Both the position numbers and the translations under genes were made by a program. A stretch of 20,657 nucleotides of DNA from an uncultured Oscillospiraceae bacterium (GTDB lineage: Bacteria; Bacillota; Clostridia; Oscillospirales; Ruminococcaceae): NCBI GenBank assembly GCA_900548355.1, contig URKR01000033.1:1-20657 (forward strand). Direction: 5' to 3'. The notes under the pieces are model-generated. The model had not been told where the DNA came from. It worked only from the letters and a program-made list of their open reading frames with translations, and searched no databases. This document shows, piece after piece, positions 6,604 to 12,722 of the stretch (positions are counted from its first letter, which is position 1; the number at the start of each line of letters is the position of its first letter).

Positions 6604-7917
6604 ATGAACATCATTCTGCTTTCAGGCGGCAGCGGGCAGCGCCTTTGGCCGCTGTCCAACTCAATCCGCTCCAAACAGTTTGTGCCGCTGCTCAAAGCGC
6701 CGGACGGCGGCCAGGAGAGTATGGTGCAGCGGGTCTACCGCCAGATCAAAACGGCCGACCCCGCCGCTAACATTGTGGTGGCCACCGGCAAGCGGCAGGT
6801 CAGCACGATCAAGAACCAGCTCGGCGGCAAGGTGGCAATCTGTGTCGAACCCTGCCGGCGGGATACCTTCCCGGCGATTGTGCTCGCCTGTGCCTACCTG
6901 GCCGATGTGCAGAATGTCCGGCCTGAAGAGCCGGTTGTCGTCTGCCCGGTTGACCCGTATGTGGATGACAGCTACTTTGCCGCCGTGCGCCAGATGGCCG
7001 CGCTGGCCGGCCGGCCTGACGCCGCCAACCTGACCCTGATGGGCATTGAGCCGACCTACCCGAGCTCCAAGTTCGGGTACATCATACCGAAAGCGAAAGA
7101 GGCCGTCAGCAAAGTTTCGAGCTTTAAGGAAAAGCCGGACGAGGCTACCGCCGCGGCCTATATCGCGCGCGGCGCACTGTGGAACGGCGGCGTCTTCGCC
7201 TTCAAGCTTGGCTACCTGCTGCGCGCGGGCCACAAGCAGCTGGATTTCCGCCGCTTTGCTGATCTGCAGGCCAACTATGCGCTGCAGAAGCGGATCAGCT
7301 TTGACTATGCGGTTGCCGAAAACGAACCCGATATTGCGGTGATCCGCTATGCCGGGCAGTGGAAGGATGTCGGCACCTGGAACACCTTCTGCGAAGTGAT
7401 GAGCGAGCCGACGATCGGCAAGGTCATGCTGGACGAAACCTGCCGCGGCACCAACGCGGTCAACCAGCTCAACATTCCGCTGATCTGCATGGGCTGTGAA
7501 GATATGGTCATTGCGGCTTCCAGCGACGGCATCCTGGTTTCATCCAAGGAACGCTCCAGCCACATCAAGCCGTTTGTCGAGCAGGTTGAGGGCGAAGCCC
7601 GGTTTGCCGAAAAGAGTTGGGGCTCCTTCACGATTTTGGATGTCCAGCCCGAAGCCACGACAATCCGTATCCTGCTCAACCCCGGCCATCGCCTGGCCTA
7701 CCACAGCCACGAGCACCGGGATGAGGTCTGGACGATTGTGGCCGGCATGGGCCGCACCATCATCGACGGCGAGGAGCGCCCCGTGCGCCCCGGCGATGTC
7801 GTCACGATGCCGGCCGGCGTCAAACACACCCTGATTGCCGACAGCCGGATCCAGGCCGTCGAAGTCCAGATCGGCGACGAGATCGACGTGGCGGATAAGA
7901 CGAAGTTTGAGCTGTAA
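6604..7917 (+). CDS. manC: Mannose-1-phosphate guanylyltransferase with C-terminal cupin (type II PMI fusion)
   Basis: Makes GDP-mannose from mannose-1-phosphate and GTP; the C-terminal cupin may also isomerise fructose-6-phosphate to mannose-6-phosphate, as in bifunctional family members. The 437-residue protein is slightly short for the fused type (around 470). The nucleotidyltransferase signature LSGGSGQRLWPLS with RSKQF is at residues 6-26, and FKEKPD at 174-179. The position where many relatives have a PxDH motif reads CPVDPYVDD instead. The cupin covers about residues 340-437, with HSHEHRDE (367-374) and PAGVKH as metal ligands. ATG 6604 has AAAGGGGG upstream. Together with fcl it points to GDP-sugar supply for fucosylated surface glycans. 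Confidence 0.95.
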   Translation: MNIILLSGGSGQRLWPLSNSIRSKQFVPLLKAPDGGQESMVQRVYRQIKTADPAANIVVATGKRQVSTIKNQLGGKVAICVEPCRRDTFPAIVLACAYLADVQNVRPEEPVVVCPVDPYVDDSYFAAVRQMAALAGRPDAANLTLMGIEPTYPSSKFGYIIPKAKEAVSKVSSFKEKPDEATAAAYIARGALWNGGVFAFKLGYLLRAGHKQLDFRRFADLQANYALQKRISFDYAVAENEPDIAVIRYAGQWKDVGTWNTFCEVMSEPTIGKVMLDETCRGTNAVNQLNIPLICMGCEDMVIAASSDGILVSSKERSSHIKPFVEQVEGEARFAEKSWGSFTILDVQPEATTIRILLNPGHRLAYHSHEHRDEVWTIVAGMGRTIIDGEERPVRPGDVVTMPAGVKHTLIADSRIQAVEVQIGDEIDVADKTKFEL

Positions 7918-7964
7918 AGAAGCGGCTGCGGACATTTTGGGTAGCGGTGAACCGAACCACCATG

Positions 7965-7992
7965 CGTAGGGGCGGGATTCATCCCGCCCGCG
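7965..7992 (+). repeat. TAGGGGCGG-type palindromic repeat, unit 1
   Basis: CGTAGGGGCGGGATTC continues into ATCCCGCCCGCG, so GGGCGGGAT and ATCCCGCCC form 9-bp arms around TC. It shares the TAGGGGCGG end with units 2 and 3 nearby. I recognise this type from memory as dispersed in Oscillospiraceae-like genomes; that recognition was not checked by a search. Confidence 0.75.
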
Positions 7993-8019
7993 GGGCCTTG
8001 CGGCGCCGCGAACACCCGT

Positions 8020-8047
8020 GGGGCGTCGAGGACGCCGCCCCCTACGG
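8020..8047 (-). repeat. TAGGGGCGG-type palindromic repeat, unit 2
   Basis: On the minus strand it reads CGTAGGGGGCGGCGTCCTC followed by GACGCCCC, with GGCGTC/GACGCC arms. With unit 1 it forms an approximately 83-bp block (7965-8047) whose ends, CGTAGGGGCGG and CCGCCCCCTACG, are near-perfect inverted repeats, as in a MITE. Confidence 0.75.
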
Positions 8048-8097
8048 ATAGGGCGTACCGCACCGCCAATTTTCAAACGCCCGCCGCACCGTGAACC

Positions 8098-8125
8098 GGG
8101 CGGATATGGAATCCGCCCCTACAGA
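8098..8125 (-). repeat. TAGGGGCGG-type palindromic repeat, unit 3
   Basis: On the minus strand it reads TGTAGGGGCGGATTCC then ATATCCGCCC, with 8-bp arms GGGCGGAT/ATCCGCCC. It has the same orientation as unit 2 and sits 50 bp beyond it. Apart from these three units and the hairpin that follows, the 323-base interval 7918-8240 holds nothing I can interpret. Confidence 0.75.
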
Positions 8126-8162
8126 GACGTGCCGGGCACACAACAACCCACCCCACAACAAA

Positions 8163-8200
8163 CAACACCCCCGCCTGTTCAGGAACAGGCGGGGGTGTTG
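8163..8200 (-). terminator. Strong hairpin between convergent manC and kduD
   Basis: CAACACCCCCGCCTGTTC (8163-8180) and its exact complement (8183-8200) make an almost loopless 17-18-bp stem. On the minus strand a G/T-rich tail (TTTGTTGTGG) follows; on the plus strand there is no T-run. It most likely ends the kdu transcript, and could also stall the manC one. Confidence 0.75.
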
Positions 8201-8240
8201 CTGATTCAATGCTTATTCAGCTGTGCAGTTCCGGGTTCAA

Positions 8241-9050
8241 TCAGCCGGGCTGCTTGCCGATGTAGGCGAGGATGCCGCCGTCGACGTAGAGGACCAGGCC
8301 GTTGACAAAGTTTGAAGCCTCGGAAGCCAGGAACACGGCGGGGCCGCCGAGATCCTCGGCCTCGCCCCAGCGGCCGGCCGGGGTCTTGGCGACGATGAAC
8401 TGGTCGAACGGATGGCGGGAACCGTCGGGCTGGACTTCACGCAGCGGGGCGGTCTGCGGGGTGGCGATGTAGCCGGGGCCGATGCCGTTGCACTGGATGT
8501 TGTAGGCGCCGTACTCCGAAGCGATGTTCTTGGTCAGCATCTTCAGGCCGCCCTTGGCAGCGGCGTAGGCGGAGACGGTCTCGCGGCCGAGCTCGCTCAT
8601 CATCGAGCAGATGTTGATGATCTTGCCGCCGCCCTGCTCGATCATATCGGGGATGACGGCCTTCGAGACGATGAACGGGGCGTTGAGGTCAACGTCGATG
8701 ACCTGGCGGAACTGGGCGGCGCTCATCTCGCACATCGGGATGCGCTTGATGATGCCGGCGTTGTTGACCAGGATGTTGATGTGGCCGACTTCCTCGGTCA
8801 CCTGCTTGATGAAGGCGTTGACGGCGTCCTCGTCGGTGACGTCGCAGACATAGCCGTGGGCGTCGATGCCGGCTTCCTTGTAGGCCGCCATGCCCTTGTC
8901 AACGAGTTCCTGCTTGATGTCGTTGAAGACGATGGTAGCGCCGCAGTTGGCCATCGCGGTCGCGATCGCGAAGCCGATGCCGTAGGAAGCGCCGGTGATC
9001 AGCGCGATCTTGCCGGTCAGATCAAAAGATTTCGGAGTGCAAACAGACAT
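8241..9050 (-). CDS. kduD: SDR oxidoreductase: 2-deoxy-D-gluconate 3-dehydrogenase / gluconate 5-dehydrogenase type
   Basis: A cytoplasmic classical SDR enzyme of 269 residues. Next to kduI its expected reaction is NADH-dependent reduction of 2,5-diketo-3-deoxygluconate to KDG in unsaturated-uronate breakdown. TGASYGIG (residues 19-26) binds the cofactor, and Asp44 in VFNDI suggests NAD. NNAG is at 96-99, and the catalytic residues are Ser149, Tyr162 and Lys166 (YAAAK). The sequence, including the tail YVDGGILAYIGKQPG, is closest in my memory to proteins labelled gluconate 5-dehydrogenase in Clostridia and Bacteroides, so the exact substrate is open; the kduI context favours the KduD role. 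GGAGG lies eight bases before the ATG. A 95-base gap with a small GCCGGC hairpin separates it from kduI. Confidence 0.9.
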   Translation of the reverse strand: MSVCTPKSFDLTGKIALITGASYGIGFAIATAMANCGATIVFNDIKQELVDKGMAAYKEAGIDAHGYVCDVTDEDAVNAFIKQVTEEVGHINILVNNAGIIKRIPMCEMSAAQFRQVIDVDLNAPFIVSKAVIPDMIEQGGGKIINICSMMSELGRETVSAYAAAKGGLKMLTKNIASEYGAYNIQCNGIGPGYIATPQTAPLREVQPDGSRHPFDQFIVAKTPAGRWGEAEDLGGPAVFLASEASNFVNGLVLYVDGGILAYIGKQPG

Positions 9051-9145
9051 TGTGAAAACCTCCTAATGTTGTATGTAACGGACTATCCGAACGCCAGAGC
9101 CGGCAAACGCCGGCGATGGCGGGGAAGCAAAGCGGAGCGCCGTTT

Positions 9146-9991
9146 TCAGCGCAGGTCAGTGGTGGCGATGTTGTCCATGTCGTCGAATTCCATGTTTTCG
9201 CCGCCCATGGCCCAGATGAAGGTGTAGTTCGAGGTGCCGACGCCGCTGTGGATGCTCCAGGACGGGCTGATGACCGCGTCGTAGTTGTGCATCACGATGT
9301 GGCGGGTCTCCTGCGGTTCGCCGCACATATGGAAAACGACCTGATCCTCCGGCACTTCAAAGTAGGTGTAGATCTCCATCCGGCGTTCATGGGTGTGGCT
9401 GGGCATTGTGTTCCAGTTGCTGCCGGGTTCCAGGCAGGTCATGCCCATCGAGAGCTGGCAGGTCTTGAGCACGCTCGGGTGGATGAACTGGTTGATCGTG
9501 CGCTTGTTGCAGGTTTCAAGGCTGCCCAGCGGGCGCTTGGCGGCGTCCTCGATCGTGATGAGCTTGGTCTCGTACCGGCAGTGGGCCGGGGCGGAGACCA
9601 TGTAGAACTTGGCCGGCTTGGCGGGATCGTCGCTCTTGAAAGTGACGGTCTTGGTGCCCTGGGTGATGTACAGGCAGTCCTTGTAGTTGAGGTGGTAGGC
9701 CACGCCGTCGGCCGTGATGGTGCCGGCGCCGTCGCCAATGTTGAAGATGCCGATCTCGCGGCGTTCGAGGAAATACCGGGTGCCGAAGTTGGCCCAGACG
9801 TCGATGCCCTTGTCGATCGGGACTTCTTCGCCCACCGGCATGCAGCCCAGCGTAACCATACGGTCAACATGGCTGTAAACCGCCACGACTTCGTCAGCCT
9901 TATACAGGCCGGTAATCAGGAACTCATCGCGGGTTTCCTGGGTGGTGTAGCGCTTGAAGTCGCGCTGGTTGCAGGAATAGCGGATATCCAT
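9146..9991 (-). CDS. kduI: 5-dehydro-4-deoxy-D-glucuronate isomerase (4-deoxy-L-threo-5-hexosulose-uronate ketol-isomerase)
   Basis: A cupin metalloenzyme converting 5-keto-4-deoxyuronate, the product of pectin or glycosaminoglycan lyase breakdown, to 2,5-diketo-3-deoxygluconate, the KduD substrate. At 281 residues it is close to the 278 of E. coli KduI. The start is ATG 9991 (MDIRYSCN), with AGGAGG ten bases upstream; the frame is open further but carries no site. The metal ligands His199, His201, Glu206 and His248 lie in PSHTHERRMEIY and SPSWSIHSGVG, exactly three positions off the E. coli numbering. ETRHIVMHN and the ending MEFDDMDNIATTDLR are family hallmarks. It is first in the kduI-kduD operon, behind a promoter with two palindromic operator candidates. 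Lyases, kdgK and kdgA are not in the window. Confidence 0.97.
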   Translation of the reverse strand: MDIRYSCNQRDFKRYTTQETRDEFLITGLYKADEVVAVYSHVDRMVTLGCMPVGEEVPIDKGIDVWANFGTRYFLERREIGIFNIGDGAGTITADGVAYHLNYKDCLYITQGTKTVTFKSDDPAKPAKFYMVSAPAHCRYETKLITIEDAAKRPLGSLETCNKRTINQFIHPSVLKTCQLSMGMTCLEPGSNWNTMPSHTHERRMEIYTYFEVPEDQVVFHMCGEPQETRHIVMHNYDAVISPSWSIHSGVGTSNYTFIWAMGGENMEFDDMDNIATTDLR

Positions 9992-10031
9992 CGGGAAAAA
10001 ACCTCCTGTCGCCGGGGCGCTGCCGCACCCC

Positions 10032-10082
10032 TTGTATACAAACATTATAAACGAATTGAGCCCCGCAAGGAAAGTGTATACA
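10032..10082 (-). promoter_or_regulatory. kduI promoter flanked by two TGTATACA operator candidates
   Basis: On the minus strand a perfect TATAAT lies at 10049-10044, with only a weak -35 (TTTCCT, 18-bp spacing). TTGTATACAA (10032-10041) covers the expected start site, and a second TGTATACA (10075-10082) sits just upstream of the -35. Their centres are 42 bp apart, about four helical turns. Two in-phase palindromes around a weak promoter suggest repression, possibly by looping, in response to a uronate intermediate. The regulator is not in the window; operator identity is inference. Confidence 0.55.
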
Positions 10083-10126
10083 AGCACAAGGTTACAAACA
10101 CAATTTTGTGTGGTTTGTCAGAAATG

Positions 10127-10157
10127 ACAAAACCGCGGGCAGTGCCTGCCCGCGGTT
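10127..10157 (-). terminator. Terminator of the histidine kinase-lipoprotein operon
   Basis: AACCGCGGGCAG (10131-10142) pairs perfectly with CTGCCCGCGGTT (10146-10157). On the minus strand it is followed by TTGTCATTTC after the stem's terminal TT. It begins 21 bases after the second lipoprotein stop. A further 7-bp hairpin (TTTGTCA/TGACAAA) lies directly beyond it. Confidence 0.8.
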
Positions 10158-10178
10158 GGGGGAATATGCGGTTGATGG

Positions 10179-11165
10179 TTACATCTGTACCCAGCGCCGT
10201 TCCCAGACGGCGCGGAAAAACGGGGAGACGCCCTCGGTCACGAGCCGACCGTCCTCAAATTCGAGGTTCATGCCGAGCTCCGGCTCCCGGATCATCATCT
10301 CGATGTGGCCGCGCAGCAGGTCGGCCGAGACGATCCAGCTGTCGCCGTTTTCATCTACCACGCGGAAGTGAGACATTGCCCAATCCCCGAGCGCCGTGGA
10401 GCAATGCAGCGGCAGGTCGGACATCGCCGCGGGCAACCCGGCCGAGACATTGCCCGCCTTGGTATATGGGGTTACCTCGGCAATCTCGATCCCGACGGCG
10501 GCCAGGGGGCTTTCGAGCGCGGCGGGCACGCCGGCCAGCCAGGCGTTGCGCTCCGCGGCATAGGCGGCCCAGGCTTCGGCGGCGGTCTCGCGCTCGGCCT
10601 CGGTCAGCGGGCTGCCGGTTTTGAGCTTGTCTGTCAGCGCTTCGTCCAGCCGGCCGCCACAGCTGCACACAAGGTCGCGCCAGCGCGGGCAAAGAGTGGC
10701 GTAATCGCTGTTGACGAAGAAATAGGCGAGCGTGCCGTCCGGGGTCAGCCAGAGGGTTCGGCGCTCGTTTTCGGCGATGTGGCGGATTTCGAACATCGGG
10801 TCTGCGCCGGCCGGTTCGGTCAGGGCGGCGGGGTAGAGCACAACCCGCCATTCGCCTTCCGGCGCGCCGCCGCTCTCCCGAATCAGCCGGACACCGCGGC
10901 GCAGTGCCGTGTCAAAGGCGGCGGTTTCCTCCGCCGAAAGGCCGCCGGCCGGGGCCGCGCCGGTCAGATCGACCGGCACCCACAGATCTTCGGCCACCCA
11001 GGCCGTATACGGCGGGAAATCGGCCTCCTCAATCGCGGCCTGCACGGCGCTGACGGCGCCGGGTTCGACAAGATCGGTGTCGAGTGTCGGGGCCATCCCG
11101 AAACTGGCTGTGCAGGCGGTTAAGCAGAGCAGCGCGCAGAAGGGAAGCAGAAAACGACGGGTCAT
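10179..11165 (-). CDS. Putative lipoprotein, second of two downstream of the histidine kinase
   Basis: A 328-residue predicted lipoprotein of unknown function. The N-terminus MTRRFLLPFCALLCLTAC ends in a lipobox with Cys18, so the mature protein should be anchored outside the membrane. AAGGAGG precedes ATG 11165. The first 50 or so residues are clearly related to those of the neighbouring 485-residue lipoprotein (LTACTA-x-FG, a PT pair, then an alternating P-x-YTA segment), while the rest has diverged. Two stretches (RTLWLTPDGTLAYFF and SWIVSADLLRGHIEMM) resemble the short beta-hairpin units of PepSY-type domains, which is a weak resemblance. It ends the kinase operon, 71 bases after the first lipoprotein. 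A role in sensing or envelope homeostasis is a guess from context. Confidence 0.85.
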   Translation of the reverse strand: MTRRFLLPFCALLCLTACTASFGMAPTLDTDLVEPGAVSAVQAAIEEADFPPYTAWVAEDLWVPVDLTGAAPAGGLSAEETAAFDTALRRGVRLIRESGGAPEGEWRVVLYPAALTEPAGADPMFEIRHIAENERRTLWLTPDGTLAYFFVNSDYATLCPRWRDLVCSCGGRLDEALTDKLKTGSPLTEAERETAAEAWAAYAAERNAWLAGVPAALESPLAAVGIEIAEVTPYTKAGNVSAGLPAAMSDLPLHCSTALGDWAMSHFRVVDENGDSWIVSADLLRGHIEMMIREPELGMNLEFEDGRLVTEGVSPFFRAVWERRWVQM

Positions 11166-11236
11166 GGGGGCACCTCCTTGTGAAATGGGGGATGGTTGGA
11201 CGGTTTTGGGGGCGGCATCTGTTGGGAAAAACGCTT

Positions 11237-12694
11237 TTACGGGTCGCTGGCTTGCGGTTTGGCGGAGAGGGCGGCGTCGAGGACGGCCTGCTTTTCGGAG
11301 AGGGCGATGATCAGATCGGCCACGGCGTCGTGGCTTTCCTCCAGCACGCGGTAAGCCGCGTGCTCGGCGGTTTCGCCGGCGCGGAGCTTCGCATCGACCC
11401 GTGGATCGTCGAGGGCGATGGAGAGGTAGTCGCCGTCGTCCAGCCGGACGACCGCAAGCTCGCCGTCGGCCAGCGCCCGCTGGTAGTCCAGCATGGCCTG
11501 CGCCGCATCGTGCAGCGCGTCGGACAGGTCGGGAACCGTCCGGCCGTCCTCAAGCTCGATGACCTCCACCCAGCCGCCGTCGGTTTCCTCCCAGTAGACC
11601 TTGTCGGGGTTGTCCGCCTGGTAGGCCAGATACTCCCGCGTTTCCTGTTTAAGAACCGGGTCGGGGTCCGTGATGCAGGCGCTGCGCACCTGGTGGGTGA
11701 TGGCGTCGACAGAGACCAGCCAGCGCTGCTGGTCGCTGGCGCCCCAGGTGTAGGTGACGACCGGGTCGGCGTTGGACAGGGTCAGGCAGTCCTCGGCAAA
11801 GGCACGCCAGGTTTCGGGCAGCTCGCCGCCCCGGACGCCGGCGCCGGTGCTCGTCGCGGTCAGGTTGCCGGCGGCCAGAAAATCCCGCGCCAGTTCGGGG
11901 CCTTCGGTCTCGCGCCAGGCGGCCTGCTCGTCGCGGTAGGCGGGCCAGGCGGCTTCATAGGGGGCGATGTCGCTCTCCGACAAAGTGTTGAGGATGGCAA
12001 CGTTCCCGGAGAACTTTGCGGCCTCGCGCCACACGGTTCCGACCGGTGTCTGCCAGAAAGCCGCCCAGGCCGCGTCGTCGGGTTCGCCGCCGGCGGCCAG
12101 CGTATCCAGCAGCGCAAGGCCCTCGTCCGCCACCGCGCCGCCGCAGGCCAGCGCATCAAAGACGTGGGAACGGGACGGCCAGACCTGCAGGTATTGCAGC
12201 ATGCCGGTGGTGGAATCAAACCGGATTTCGCAGGCGTCGCCACTCTCGATATAGACTGAGTAGAACGGCCGCAGGCCGATCTTTTCGCTCAGCTCGGCCG
12301 CGGTGTAGGTCACCGTCCAGCTCTCGACATCCTCGAGCGGGTAGCCGGCCTCGGAATAGAGCAGGATGCCGCGCTGCAGCGCGTCGTCCCAGGAAAGTTC
12401 GGTCAAGCCGGGCGGGGTCAGCGCAATCATCCCTTCGCCGGTCTTGCGGCCGTCGGCGTCGGTCGAATCCGCCAGGATCGGGCGGTCGTCGCGCCGGGTG
12501 CGGGTGCCGCCGTGGTAATCCGCTGTATACAGCGCCGTGTAGTCGGGCAGCGGCGCTTCGGCCAGGGTGCGCTCGGCCGCCGAGGGCGTGCCGGAGACGA
12601 CGACGTCCTCGGCCACCGTCGGCTCGCTGCCGAACCCGGCCGTGCAGGCGGTTAAGGAGAGCGCGAGAAGGACGGAAAGAAAACGACGATTCAT
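11237..12694 (-). CDS. Putative lipoprotein with PepSY-like segments, first of two downstream of the histidine kinase
   Basis: A 485-residue predicted lipoprotein. MNRRFLSVLLALSLTAC gives a short signal peptide and lipobox (Cys17); GGGAGG precedes ATG 12694. Two segments, ACEIRFDSTTGMLQYLQ and WLVSVDAITHQVRSACI, follow the V/R-x-x-DA-x-TG-x-V pattern of PepSY domains, suggesting two such modules around residues 90-180 and 300-360. The C-terminal 120 residues are acidic and helical. No catalytic motif is visible. It starts 28 bases after the kinase stop and shares its N-terminal region with the next lipoprotein, so the pair probably arose by duplication. An 11-bp direct repeat lies about 60 bases upstream of its start, inside the end of the kinase gene. 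The PepSY call is tentative. Confidence 0.85.
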   Translation of the reverse strand: MNRRFLSVLLALSLTACTAGFGSEPTVAEDVVVSGTPSAAERTLAEAPLPDYTALYTADYHGGTRTRRDDRPILADSTDADGRKTGEGMIALTPPGLTELSWDDALQRGILLYSEAGYPLEDVESWTVTYTAAELSEKIGLRPFYSVYIESGDACEIRFDSTTGMLQYLQVWPSRSHVFDALACGGAVADEGLALLDTLAAGGEPDDAAWAAFWQTPVGTVWREAAKFSGNVAILNTLSESDIAPYEAAWPAYRDEQAAWRETEGPELARDFLAAGNLTATSTGAGVRGGELPETWRAFAEDCLTLSNADPVVTYTWGASDQQRWLVSVDAITHQVRSACITDPDPVLKQETREYLAYQADNPDKVYWEETDGGWVEVIELEDGRTVPDLSDALHDAAQAMLDYQRALADGELAVVRLDDGDYLSIALDDPRVDAKLRAGETAEHAAYRVLEESHDAVADLIIALSEKQAVLDAALSAKPQASDP

Positions 12695-12722
12695 GGGTGT
12701 ACCTCCCTTCGTTACCTCTATC

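Noticed and set aside
9116..10624. A 502-codon plus-strand open frame across kduI and the lipoprotein gene
   Set aside because: It crosses two genes, a promoter and a terminator on the other strand and shows no domain.
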